Assembly (NCBI RefSeq): GCF_000015565.1
Contig: NC_008786.1
Span: 5,196,501-5,260,500, forward strand
Direction of reading: 5' to 3'
Length of the DNA stretch: 64,000 bases
Source: Verminephrobacter eiseniae EF01-2
GTDB lineage: Bacteria > Pseudomonadota > Gammaproteobacteria > Burkholderiales > Burkholderiaceae_C
Made by a program: the position numbers and the translations under genes
In this document: positions 26,488 to 35,153 of the stretch, one piece after another
How the letters are laid out: every line of letters begins with the position of its first letter
Position numbering within the stretch: position 1 is the first letter of the stretch
Notes under the pieces: generated by a model
What the model was told of the DNA's origin: nothing
Database searches by the model: none
Seen by the model: the letters and a program-made list of their open reading frames with translations, nothing else

Positions 26488-27420
26488 TTAACGGATGCGA
26501 ATGCGCGGGTCGAGCAGCGCGTTGATGACATCGGCCAGGAAAGTCAGGCCGATATAAAACATCGCAATGATCAGCACCACGGCCTGCACCACCGGATAAT
26601 CGTTGCGCGAGATGGCGTCCCAGGCCAGTTGCCCCAGCCCTTGCATGGAGTAGACCGATTCGATCACGACCGAGCCGCCGAGCATGAAGCCCAGTTCCAC
26701 CGCCGCCAAAGCCACCACGGGAATCACCGCATTGCGCAGCGCATGCTTGAAGATGACTTTGTTTTTTGCGAGGCCCTTGGCGCGGGCGGTGCGGATGTAA
26801 TCGGAGCCGAGCACTTCGAGCATGCCGGCGCGCGTCAAGCGCATCATGGCGGGCATGGCGTAATAAGCCAGCGCGATGGCCGGCAGGACGAAATTTTCCC
26901 AGCGCTCATTGCCGGCCACCGGCAGCCAGTGCAAGGTGACGGAAAAAATCAGAATCAGGCCAAGCCCAAACCAGAAACTCGGCATGGCCTGCCCCACCAC
27001 GGCAAGCGCCAGGGCAATGCGGTCCAGCCAGGTATCGCGGTAAATTGCCGCCAGCACGCCCAGCGGAATCGCCACCACCGTCGCCAGCAGCAAGGCGATA
27101 CTGCCGAGCTTCATGGTAATGGGCAGCCGCTCGGCAATCAATTGCATGACATCGGCCTGGAAGTAAAAGGATCTGCCGAAATCGAGCTGCACGGCCCGGC
27201 CAAGCCAGTCGAGGTATTGCGACAGCATGGGACGGTCCAGGCCAAGCTGCACGCGAATCGCCTCCACCTGGGCAGCGCTGGCCTCCGACCCGGCAATCGC
27301 CGTGGCCAGATCGCCCGACAGGTGCAGCAGCAAAAAGCTGACGATGGAAACCGTCACGGCAACGCACAAGGCAATCGCCAGACGATGCAGGATATGGATC
27401 AGCATGGCGATGGCCTTCAC
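26488..27420 (-). CDS. Peptide ABC transporter permease, DppB-like
   Basis: The 310-residue protein starts MKAIAMLIHILHRLAIALCV and has six helices. The DppB periplasmic N-terminal region reads QLGLDRPMLSQYLDWLGRAV and QLDFGRSFYFQADVMQLIAE, and the ATPase loop DYIRTARAKGLAKNKVIFKH. The ending DVINALLDPRIRIR is typical. It lies 15 bp downstream of its binding protein. Compared with the DppB-like protein at 14663 the sequence is clearly diverged, so the two operons were probably acquired or duplicated long ago. Confidence 0.9.
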   Translation of the reverse strand: MKAIAMLIHILHRLAIALCVAVTVSIVSFLLLHLSGDLATAIAGSEASAAQVEAIRVQLGLDRPMLSQYLDWLGRAVQLDFGRSFYFQADVMQLIAERLPITMKLGSIALLLATVVAIPLGVLAAIYRDTWLDRIALALAVVGQAMPSFWFGLGLILIFSVTLHWLPVAGNERWENFVLPAIALAYYAMPAMMRLTRAGMLEVLGSDYIRTARAKGLAKNKVIFKHALRNAVIPVVALAAVELGFMLGGSVVIESVYSMQGLGQLAWDAISRNDYPVVQAVVLIIAMFYIGLTFLADVINALLDPRIRIR

Positions 27421-27435
27421 TGGCGCACTGTGGCG

Positions 27436-29001
27436 CTACTTCCAACTGGCCTCATGAAAACGCGGCAACTCGTCGGGATATCCCTGAAACCTGAGCGCCG
27501 AGCTATGGGCGTAGTAAGTGGAATAAGAAAACATCGGCGCCAGATAAGCCTGCCGGGAAATCAACGCCAATGCCTTGGCGTAATTCGTTTTGCGCACGGC
27601 AGGGTCGGTCGAGGTGTCGGCCGTTTCCAGCCATTGGCGCAGTTGCGGGTCCTTGACGATGTCGTCGCTGCTGCCCTTGAAATACACGCCGGTAAAGGCG
27701 GACGTGTCATTGATCGAGTACGAGCCCCAGGCATAAAACGTCATCGGCGCCTTGCCGCCGCGGTACTCGACCTGCATCGCATCGTGCTTCATGTAATGCA
27801 GCCGTGCGCGAATGCCCACCTTGTGCAAATCGCCGACGATGGCTTCGGCGAACTCGCGCTCGCGATAGGCATACAAATCGGTGTCGAAACCGTTGGCGTA
27901 ACCAGCGGCGCGCAATAACTCTTTCGCCTTGGCGGGGTTGTAGTCATAGTGGACCACCACCTTGTCATCGCAACCGAACTGGGTGCGGAAACAGGCGGTG
28001 TAGACCGGCTTGCTGCCGCCGCGCACCAGATTGTCGGCGATACCCTGGCGGTTGATCGCATGGTTGACCGCCTGGCGCACACGCACATCCTTGAACGGCG
28101 AATGGGGCGAGGAGTTGCCCGCCGCATCGATCACCAGAAAACCGACGCGCATGGTTTCGCCGCTTTGCACGGTGATCCCGGGCGTGCTCTTGAGCGACTC
28201 GGCCTGATCGGCGGGCACGCGCCAAATCCAGTCGATCGCGCCGGTCATCAGTTGTGCCGAGCGTGTTTCAGGGTCGGGAATGACGACAAATTTGATATTG
28301 CCAATCTTCGGCTGGCCTTGCGGACTGTCCTTGAAATAATTGCCGTTCCTGACCATGCTCACGCCTCGCCCCGGCGTCACGCTGACGACCTTGTAAGGGC
28401 CGGTGCCGATCGGCGCCTTGGCGAATCCTTCCAGGCCGACTTTCCTGAAATACGCGCCGGGATAAATCGGCAAGGGACCGGCCAGGTATTCCAGCGCAGC
28501 CGGAAAGGGCTGCTTGAGGTTGATGCGCACCTTGTAGTCGCCGAGTTTGTCGACGCTCTTGATCCAATCGACGTTTTGCCGTGTGATGACCCTGGATTCG
28601 CTCGACACCGCATAGTTGAAGGTGAAGGCAACATCCTCCGCCGTGAACGGATCGCCATTCTGGAATTGCACACCCTGGCGCAAGTCCATCACCAGCGCCG
28701 TCGGCGACTCCCACTTCCAGGCGCTGGCCAACTGCGGCTTGTAGTCGCCGGTGCGGGGGTCGCGCCAGACCAGCGTATCCCAGATCAGGTGCGCCAGAAT
28801 CACGCCTTCGCGCACGTTATTGTGGTACTGGCTGATGTTGGGCGCCTCGCTGTCAGAGGCATACACCAGCGTGTCATTGGCCTTGCCCGCCAACGCAGGC
28901 GCCGGCACGAAGGCCGGCAGCAAGGCGCAGCACGCCATGCCCTGCGGCAGCATCCTCAGCCAGAACCGATGGGCGACCTTCGTCATGAGATTTGCGTTCA
29001 T
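27436..29001 (-). CDS. Periplasmic peptide-binding protein (SBP family 5)
   Basis: The 521-residue protein has a signal peptide ending near PAPALAGKAND and a family 5 binding body (LVMDLRQGVQFQNGDPFTAE, DVAFTFNYAVSSESRVITRQ, FAKAPIGTGPYKVVSVTPGR, VRVRQAVNHAINRQGIADNL). It is the first gene of the leftward peptide operon and lies divergent to a LysR gene, with 224 bp between starts. A pair of cysteines (YTACFRTQFGCDD) could form a disulfide, common in this family. Ligand class is predicted as peptides or acylated amino compounds from the M20 enzymes at the operon end. Confidence 0.9.
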   Translation of the reverse strand: MNANLMTKVAHRFWLRMLPQGMACCALLPAFVPAPALAGKANDTLVYASDSEAPNISQYHNNVREGVILAHLIWDTLVWRDPRTGDYKPQLASAWKWESPTALVMDLRQGVQFQNGDPFTAEDVAFTFNYAVSSESRVITRQNVDWIKSVDKLGDYKVRINLKQPFPAALEYLAGPLPIYPGAYFRKVGLEGFAKAPIGTGPYKVVSVTPGRGVSMVRNGNYFKDSPQGQPKIGNIKFVVIPDPETRSAQLMTGAIDWIWRVPADQAESLKSTPGITVQSGETMRVGFLVIDAAGNSSPHSPFKDVRVRQAVNHAINRQGIADNLVRGGSKPVYTACFRTQFGCDDKVVVHYDYNPAKAKELLRAAGYANGFDTDLYAYREREFAEAIVGDLHKVGIRARLHYMKHDAMQVEYRGGKAPMTFYAWGSYSINDTSAFTGVYFKGSSDDIVKDPQLRQWLETADTSTDPAVRKTNYAKALALISRQAYLAPMFSYSTYYAHSSALRFQGYPDELPRFHEASWK

Positions 29002-29225
29002 TCCAGAGCTTCCATCAAAAATGGTTGGAGAGAAAACGGCATCGCAGTGGCGGCATGCCTGGGTGCTGCGTGAATGGATACTAGGCCGAACCTGGCAACA
29101 CTACAATTACAGAATTCCTATGCCTGCATTGCCAAAATGAGAAGGCAGGGTTTTCAGGGCTGCGCTGAATCAACCGCCGCGCAACCGTCACGGCGCCAGC
29201 TTCACACTGCTTGCAAAGGCCAGAC

Positions 29226-30143
29226 ATGAAATCCGAATACCTGCAAGACATCGCCTTGCGCTATTTTCTGGAAGTGGTGCGCAGCGGTTCCATCGCCGCC
29301 GCCTCGCAGCGCCTGAATGTCGCCAGTTCGGCCATCAGCCGCCAGATCAGCAGCCTGGAGGGATTGCTCGACACGGTGCTGTTCGAGCGGCGACCGCGCG
29401 GCATGGTGCTGAGCGTCGGCGGCGAGATGCTGGCAGCGCATGCGCAAAAGGTAATGCTGGAGTCCGATCGCGTGGTGGCCGACTTGCTGGCCTTGAAGGG
29501 CTTGCGCAGGGGGCGTGTTCGCGTGGCGGCGTCGGAGGGACTCGGCGTGGACTTCGTGCCGCGCCTGATTCGCGCTTTTCAGCAGCAGTATCCGGCGATT
29601 CAGTTTCAGGTCTATGTCGGCCCGCCGGCGCTGGTATCGCGCCATGTGCGCGACGGCAATGCCGACATCGGCGTGACTTTCAACCGACTGCCCGAACCCT
29701 TTATCAAGATCGTGTACCAAAAACCGGCACCGGTCTTGCTCTTGATGCGCAACGGCCATCCGCTGAGCAAATTCAAGAGCGTTGCGCTGTCACAATTGCA
29801 CCCCTACCCGCTGGCGCTGCCCGACCCGGATACCACGCTGCGGCAGTTGTTTGATTTGGCATGCAGCCACCAGCAATTGCTGTTCGAGCCAGCCCTGACC
29901 AGCAACTATATCCAGACGCTGCACAATTATCTGCTGGAAGGCGACGCACTCTCGATCACCGGCGAAGTGACCGTGCGCTACCGCATCGCCAGAGGCGAAC
30001 TGACCATGGTGCCAATCCGCGACCGGGTGTTGAATGGCCGTTACGTCGAGGTGCAAACCCTGTCGGGACGCACTTTGCCGCGCATTGCGGAAATCTTTCT
30101 GGCGCATTTGCTGGGGGAACTGAATAAGGGCGAGGCTGGATAA
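29226..30143 (+). CDS. LysR-family transcriptional regulator
   Basis: The 305-residue regulator starts MKSEYLQDIALRYFLEVVRS with the helix-turn-helix GSIAAASQRLNVASSAISRQ and an effector-binding domain (GRVRVAASEGLGVDFVPRLI). It is divergent from the binding-protein gene at 29001 and so is likely to govern the second peptide operon. The 224-bp region between them contains an AT-rich patch (ACAATTACAGAATTCC near 29103-29118) that could hold promoter and operator sites, although no perfect palindrome is seen. Start chosen at 29226; a short upstream extension lacks a ribosome site. Confidence 0.88.
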   Translation: MKSEYLQDIALRYFLEVVRSGSIAAASQRLNVASSAISRQISSLEGLLDTVLFERRPRGMVLSVGGEMLAAHAQKVMLESDRVVADLLALKGLRRGRVRVAASEGLGVDFVPRLIRAFQQQYPAIQFQVYVGPPALVSRHVRDGNADIGVTFNRLPEPFIKIVYQKPAPVLLLMRNGHPLSKFKSVALSQLHPYPLALPDPDTTLRQLFDLACSHQQLLFEPALTSNYIQTLHNYLLEGDALSITGEVTVRYRIARGELTMVPIRDRVLNGRYVEVQTLSGRTLPRIAEIFLAHLLGELNKGEAG

Positions 30144-30154
30144 TCATATTCCAA

Positions 30155-30490
30155 TCAGGCTATCGGGTTCGCCCGTACAGACATCCACTGCGCCATAGGC
30201 GTAGGTGTATTCGTGCGTCGACAGGCCTTGGCCAATTGGGTGTCATGGCTTGGGCACCCAGCATTTGCGCATATCCGGGCTTTCGGCCAAAGCGCGCCTC
30301 GTCTTGGAACATCAGCCCGATGGTTTTGCCTTGCGCCCAATCTTGGTGGATATCGTGGCGCGTTTCGGAGCGTTTTTCCCCCACTCCTGTTGAGCCAATG
30401 GGTCGCTTTGCGGATGACGCTTGTCGGGAGCGGGCTTTCTCCAGCCATGGCGGTGCAGCAGATGGCAGGCGCAATCGGCGTCCGGCCTCT
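30155..30490 (-). pseudogene. IS630-family orfB remnant
   Basis: The reverse strand shows IS630 transposase pieces in two frames: HGWRKPAPDKRHPQSDPLAQ QEWGKN in one, then GKTIGLMFQDEARFGRKPGY and IHLRLWRSGCLYGR in another. The catalytic second D lies in FQDEARFG. The frameshift near 30335-30370 and the truncated 3' end show a dead copy. It forms the boundary between the peptide-uptake region and the acidic-amino-acid block. Confidence 0.65.
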
Positions 30491-30538
30491 GTGACCGGGA
30501 TTTCAGTGGCATCGGGGCCGCGCCGGCCCTTGCGCGCT

Positions 30539-31279
30539 CTATGCCCCGTAGGCGCGACGGGCCAGCGCGGCCGCCAGCACCTGCGCGGGATCGACCAGGC
30601 TCAGCCCGGCCATCGCAGCCGAGCCCTGCAGCCCCAGCGGCACCTCGGTGCAGCCCATGATGATGGTGACGGACCCGTGGCGCTCGGCCAGCCGCAACGC
30701 GACCTCGGAGAAGCACTGCCCGGCCAGCGGCATGTTGCCGGCCTTCACGCCGTCGAAGATGCCGCGCATGATGGTCTGGCGCTCGTCGGCCAACGGTACG
30801 TGGCAGCCGAGGCCGGCTTCGGCCAGCGCCTGTTCGTAGAGACGCACGCGGTAGGTGCCTTCGGTGGCCATCAGCGCCACCTCGGTCGCACCCTGCGCGG
30901 CCAACGACTGCGCGGTCTCGCGCGCGATGTGCAGCAGTTCGACCTGCGGAAAGCGCTCCTGCAGGTTGGCGTGCCAGGCATGCGCGGTGTTGCAGGCGAT
31001 GGCCACGGCGCGGCTGCCGAGCGCGGCCAGCCGGCCCAGCGCCTGCAGCATCGGCTCCAGCGGCTGGTGCGCGCCGCTCACGTCGGAGACCAGCGCGCCG
31101 GTGCGATCGGGCACCGGCACCTGCGCGAGCCAGTGCTCGGGAAAGGACTGGTCGCGCACCGGCTCGCCGCGCGCGCGCATCTGCTGCGCGCAGGCCTGCA
31201 CGAAGAGCCGGACGAAGTCGGCGCCCGCCGCGGGGCCCATGCCCCCGAGGATGCCGACGACCCGTGTCGCTGCGGCCAT
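30539..31279 (-). CDS. Aspartate/glutamate racemase-family protein
   Basis: The 246-residue protein starts MAAATRVVGILGGMGPAAGA and carries both catalytic cysteines of the PLP-independent Asp/Glu racemase superfamily: AIACNTAHAWHANL near residue 85 and IIMGCTEVPLGL near residue 195. The GGMGPxAG start is typical of amino-acid racemases of the YgeA/aspartate racemase branch. It should interconvert L- and D-forms of an acidic or related amino acid in the cytoplasm. It is 25 bp downstream of a glutamate-type binding protein on the same strand, and a D-amino-acid dehydrogenase is divergent from that pair. Confidence 0.88.
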   Translation of the reverse strand: MAAATRVVGILGGMGPAAGADFVRLFVQACAQQMRARGEPVRDQSFPEHWLAQVPVPDRTGALVSDVSGAHQPLEPMLQALGRLAALGSRAVAIACNTAHAWHANLQERFPQVELLHIARETAQSLAAQGATEVALMATEGTYRVRLYEQALAEAGLGCHVPLADERQTIMRGIFDGVKAGNMPLAGQCFSEVALRLAERHGSVTIIMGCTEVPLGLQGSAAMAGLSLVDPAQVLAAALARRAYGA

Positions 31280-31304
31280 GTCTTTTCTCTTTGCGCGAAC
31301 CGGA

Positions 31305-32195
31305 TCAGGTCGCCGGCTTGTCGCTGAAGGCCTTGAGGTTCTCTTTCAACTGATCGTTCATCGGCAGGTTCAGCGGCACGTTCTTCGGCGGGATCGGCTG
31401 CATGAACCACTTGGCGTAGAGCTTCTCGAACTCGCCGCTTTTCATCATGTCGATGAAGGTGTCGTCCACCAGTTTCTTGAAGGCCGGGTCGTCCTTGGGC
31501 AGCATGCAGGCGTAGGGCTCGACCTGCAGCGACTCGCCCACCACTTCGTAGTCGGCCGGGTTTTTCGAGTTGGCGATCAGGCCGAACAGCAGGATGTCGT
31601 CCATCGCGAAGGCGACGACGCGGTCGCTCTCGACCAGCAGGAAGGCGTCGGCGTGGTCCTTGCCGAGCACGATGTCCATGCCAAGATTCTTGTCGGCGTT
31701 GTACTTGCGCATGACCTGCGCGTTGGTGGTGCCGGTGGTGCTGGCCACGGTCTTCTTGGCGAGGTCGGCGTAGTCCTTGATCTTGGAGGACTTCTTCGCC
31801 AAGAGCCGCGTGCCGGTATAGAAGTGATTGACCGCGAAGGCCACGTCCTTGCCGCGCGCGCTGTTGTTGGTGGTGGAGCCGCACTCCAGATCGACGGTGC
31901 CGTTGGTGAGCAGCGGAATGCGGTTCTGCGAAGTGACGGGCATCAGCGCGACCTGCAGGTTGGGTTTGTTCAACTTCTTCTTCACCGCTTCGACCACGGC
32001 GTTGGAGAGTTCCACCGAGAACCCGATCGGCTTGTTGGCGCCGTCCAGGTAGCTGAAGGGCACCGACGACTCGCGGTAGGCGAGCGTGATCTTGCCGGAC
32101 TCGGCGATCTTGGCGAGCGTGTCGGCGGCTTGCGCGCCGGTGGCGCTGAAGAGCACCGCAGCAGCCATGGATGCCATCAGGACGGAGCGTTTCAT
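31305..32195 (-). CDS. Glutamate/aspartate-type periplasmic binding protein (SBP family 3)
   Basis: The 296-residue protein has a signal peptide (MKRSVLMASMAAAVLFSATG AQAAD) and a family 3 body like GltI: ITLAYRESSVPFSYLDGANK, PIGFSVELSNAVVEAVKKKL, RIPLLTNGTVDLECGSTTNN and a C-terminal MKSGEFEKLYAKWFMQPIPP. It binds acidic amino acids in relatives. The start at 32195 has GAAGG five bases upstream; an ATG at 32207 is also in frame. No matching permease or ATPase genes are present nearby, so it must use channel proteins encoded elsewhere or act as a sensor. A 16-bp palindrome lies upstream, shared with dadA. Confidence 0.87.
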   Translation of the reverse strand: MKRSVLMASMAAAVLFSATGAQAADTLAKIAESGKITLAYRESSVPFSYLDGANKPIGFSVELSNAVVEAVKKKLNKPNLQVALMPVTSQNRIPLLTNGTVDLECGSTTNNSARGKDVAFAVNHFYTGTRLLAKKSSKIKDYADLAKKTVASTTGTTNAQVMRKYNADKNLGMDIVLGKDHADAFLLVESDRVVAFAMDDILLFGLIANSKNPADYEVVGESLQVEPYACMLPKDDPAFKKLVDDTFIDMMKSGEFEKLYAKWFMQPIPPKNVPLNLPMNDQLKENLKAFSDKPAT

Positions 32196-32274
32196 TCGAG
32201 CCTTCATTCGGTTGGATTGAACAGGCGGCCAGTGTAAGAAGGAACGACGCATCGCGACAATTCCAAATAACCAA

Positions 32275-32290
32275 ATGACCCCGGGGTCAT
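32275..32290. promoter_or_regulatory. Perfect 16-bp palindrome between SBP gene and dadA
   Basis: ATGACCCCGGGGTCAT is a perfect palindrome placed 80 bp upstream of the binding-protein start and 114 bp upstream of dadA. The position between two divergent, functionally related genes suggests an operator, for example of a GntR-type repressor; no such regulator is seen next to it. Confidence 0.5.
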
Positions 32291-32403
32291 GCCCAAAGGT
32301 GATGGGCGGGGGTTCTTTTGGCATTTTTGGGTGGTGCGGGGCGACACTAGCCTACAGTCGCAGGCAATCCCTTGTTTGTCTCCACTCCCGGAAAGTTGCC
32401 TTC

Positions 32404-33630
32404 ATGCATGTGTGTGTGCTCGGTGCCGGCATCGTGGGCCTGGCCACCGCCTGGCAGCTCGAACGCCGGGGCCACCAGGTCACGGTGATCGACCGCGCGG
32501 CGCCCGGCGCCGGCGCGAGCGGCGGCAACGGCGCGCAACTGAGCTACTCGTATGTGCAGCCGCTGGCCGATCCGTCGATCTGGAAGCAGTTGCCCAAGCT
32601 GCTGCTCTCGCCCACCTCCCCGCTCAAGCTGCGCCCGCAGCTCGATCCGCTGCAGTGGCGCTGGGGCATGGCGTTTCTCGCGGCCTGCAATGCGCAGACT
32701 TCGCGCGACACCACGGCGAAGCTGCTGGCGCTGGCCGCGTCGAGCCGCACCGAGTTCGAGGCGATGCAGGCCGACATCGCGCCCGACTGCGACTTCTCGG
32801 CCACCGGCAAGCTGGTGCTGTACGCGAGCGCGGCTGCGCTCGCGGGCGCGCGTGCGCAGCTCGAACTGCAGCGCACCATGGGCAGCCAGCAGCGCATCGT
32901 CGCGCCCGACGAGTGCATCGCCATCGAACCCGCGCTCGCGAGCTACCGCAGCCAGATGGCCGGTGCGGTCTACACACCGAGCGAATGCGCGGCCGACTGC
33001 CTGAAGGTGTGCGCCGAGCTGATGCGTTCGCTCGAAGCACGCGGCGTGCGTTTCCTGCCCGGTACCGACGTGCACGGCTTCGCGCGCAATGGCCATCGCA
33101 TCGCGGCGGTGCACACGAGCCAGGGCGACATCGAGGCCGATGCCTTCGTGATGGCGCTGGGTTCGGCCTCGCACAAGCTCGGCCGCGCGCTGGGCGCGTA
33201 TCTGCCGGTGTACCCGCTCAAGGGCTACAGCATCACGGTGGCGGTCGATCCCTCGCCCGGCGCGGCGCCGACCGTGAACGTGACCGACAGCGCCCGCAAG
33301 GTGGTGTTCGCGCGCATCGGCTCACGCCTGCGCGTGGCGGGCATGGCCGAACTGGTGGGGCACGACGCGGGCATTCCGGCGACACGCATCGCGACGCTGG
33401 CAGCCGCCACGCGCGCCCTGTTCCCGCATGCGGGCCGGCTCGAAGAACTGCACCCGTGGACCGGCATGCGGCCCGCCACGCCCAGGGGCCTGCCGATCAT
33501 CGGGCGGCTGGCGCGCGCACCGTCGAACATGCTGTTCAACACCGGCCACGGCGCGCTGGGTTTCACGCTGGCCTTCGGCTCTGCGCTGCGGGTCGCCGAG
33601 GCGCTGGCGTCTTGCGCGCCGACGCCCTGA
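32404..33630 (+). CDS. dadA: D-amino-acid dehydrogenase small-subunit-like FAD oxidoreductase
   Basis: The 408-residue flavoprotein starts MHVCVLGAGIVGLATAWQLE with the FAD Rossmann motif GAGIVG and the second motif VTVIDRAAPG. DadA-type features follow: GASGGNGAQLSYSYVQPLAD, LKGYSITVAVDP, HPWTGMRPATPRGLPIIGRL and a terminal FNTGHGALGFTLAFGSALRV. It oxidises D-amino acids to keto acids and ammonia, feeding electrons to the respiratory chain at the inner membrane. It is divergent from the binding-protein/racemase pair. Its 3' end overlaps the convergent PepSY gene by 68 bases. Confidence 0.87.
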   Translation: MHVCVLGAGIVGLATAWQLERRGHQVTVIDRAAPGAGASGGNGAQLSYSYVQPLADPSIWKQLPKLLLSPTSPLKLRPQLDPLQWRWGMAFLAACNAQTSRDTTAKLLALAASSRTEFEAMQADIAPDCDFSATGKLVLYASAAALAGARAQLELQRTMGSQQRIVAPDECIAIEPALASYRSQMAGAVYTPSECAADCLKVCAELMRSLEARGVRFLPGTDVHGFARNGHRIAAVHTSQGDIEADAFVMALGSASHKLGRALGAYLPVYPLKGYSITVAVDPSPGAAPTVNVTDSARKVVFARIGSRLRVAGMAELVGHDAGIPATRIATLAAATRALFPHAGRLEELHPWTGMRPATPRGLPIIGRLARAPSNMLFNTGHGALGFTLAFGSALRVAEALASCAPTP

Positions 33631-35137
33631 GCTTGCCGCCCAGGCGCCGCCAGCCGATCACCACGCCGGTCAGGCTCAGCAGCGCGCCGCCGAGACTCAG
33701 CGTCACGAGCAGCATGTCCCACACCGGGCGGCGGTCGAGCAGCGGCAGCCAGTCCCAGCTGTGCAGCATCGCGAACAGCCAGCGGCGCAGGCGCCGCATG
33801 TCGTCCGAGCGGCCGATCACCGCGCCGGTGTGCGGATCGACATGCACCCAGGTGGCATGCGCGTCGGCGAACACCACGCGCCAGACGGGCAAGGGCTTAT
33901 CGGTGTCGCCCGTCATGGTGTGCGGCCCACGGGTGTAGTAGTGGCTGTCGTAGGCGGCGAGGATGTCGATACGCTCGATCGCATCGGGCAGCAGGCGGGC
34001 GACTGCGGCGCGCAGCACGGCAGGGTCGGACAGGTGCGGCCGGGCGCTCTGCGCATCGCGCACCAAGGGCCGGCCAGTGCCCGTGCTCGCAAGCACCAGC
34101 GTCTGCCCGGCAACGCGCACCCAGCGCAGTTCGCGCACGCCGGCGCCGGTGGAGGCCAGCAGCGCAGCGGGCGTCGCGTCCCCTGCGGCGACGACGAGCG
34201 CTCCGCCGTTCATCGCATCGGTGCGCAGCGCCGGCGCGCCGCTGTCGAACACGCGCCATGGGTTCATCGACATCAGCCCGCTGAAAATCCACGTCAGCGT
34301 CACCAGCGCGAAGAGCAACCCGGTGATGTGATGCCAGCGCATCACGAAGCCCTGGTACGGCGAGTGCGAACCGCTGCGATAGGTGCGCCGGAAGCGCCAG
34401 CGCAGCACGCCCACCACCGTGCCGGTCAACGTGACCGCGATGCCGGCGATGGAGAGCCCGTTGACGATGTCCGCCCAGTAGCGGTCCAGCGCGGTGCCGC
34501 GCAGCGGGTACAGCCAGTGGATCCACGCGCCCGCGTAGTTCCAAAGCCGCTCGGCGCGTGGCGCATCGCGCACCACCTCGCCGGTCTTGCCCGACACGTA
34601 GAGCCGCGTGGCCTGTGCATCACCGAGGTCGGCCACATGCAACGGGCGATGGCCGTCGAGCCTGCGGGAATGGGTGAAGGCGTCTTCGCCGATGGCGCCG
34701 TGGTAGTCGATCGGCACGCCCGCCCCTGCATAGGCCTGCGCACTCGCGAGCACGCGGGCGCGGTCCACGGCGCGCAGCACGGCGCCGGTTTCGGCATCGA
34801 TCACCACCGTGCCGCTGCCCGGCGGCGGGCGGCGCCGGCCGGCCTCGGCCTTGCGTGCAGGCAGCGCCAGATACACCGCGCGCGCGCCGCTGGCCGCTGC
34901 CAGCCGCAGCTCGCTCAGGGGTCCGGCGATGCCGGCGGCATCGAGCGCCTGGCGCGGCCCCAGCAAGGGCGCTGCTGCGTCGAGCGGCGGCAGGTGCTGC
35001 AGCCGCTCGGCCTCGGTGAGCTTCGGGTAGCCCACGTACATCATCACCACGCCCGAGACGAACCACATCGCGAAGAAGGCGCAGAGGACCACGCCGAGCC
35101 AGCGGTGGATCAGGAACAACCAGCGTTTGGCATGCAT
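33563..35137 (-). CDS. PepSY-associated membrane protein
   Basis: The 524-residue protein begins MHAKRWLFLIHRWLGVVLCA, the typical opening of PepSY_TM proteins (HRWLG with a first helix). It has further helices at GLSIAGIAVTLTGTVVGVLR, ITGLLFALVTLTWIFSGLMS and LLVTLSLGGALLSLTGVVIG. Periplasmic PepSY-like segments contain GTVVIDAETGAVLRAVDRAR and THVHVDPHTGAVIGR-type repeats (ATWVHVDPHTGAVIGRSDD). Such proteins accompany TonB-dependent metal or siderophore receptors and may reduce or help release iron at the inner membrane. It lies 16 bp downstream of the receptor gene on the same strand. The C-terminus overlaps dadA antisense. Confidence 0.82.
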   Translation of the reverse strand: MHAKRWLFLIHRWLGVVLCAFFAMWFVSGVVMMYVGYPKLTEAERLQHLPPLDAAAPLLGPRQALDAAGIAGPLSELRLAAASGARAVYLALPARKAEAGRRRPPPGSGTVVIDAETGAVLRAVDRARVLASAQAYAGAGVPIDYHGAIGEDAFTHSRRLDGHRPLHVADLGDAQATRLYVSGKTGEVVRDAPRAERLWNYAGAWIHWLYPLRGTALDRYWADIVNGLSIAGIAVTLTGTVVGVLRWRFRRTYRSGSHSPYQGFVMRWHHITGLLFALVTLTWIFSGLMSMNPWRVFDSGAPALRTDAMNGGALVVAAGDATPAALLASTGAGVRELRWVRVAGQTLVLASTGTGRPLVRDAQSARPHLSDPAVLRAAVARLLPDAIERIDILAAYDSHYYTRGPHTMTGDTDKPLPVWRVVFADAHATWVHVDPHTGAVIGRSDDMRRLRRWLFAMLHSWDWLPLLDRRPVWDMLLVTLSLGGALLSLTGVVIGWRRLGGKLRASARKTPAPRRPAAQSRRPA

Positions 35138-35153
35138 GGCATCTCTCCGTTAC

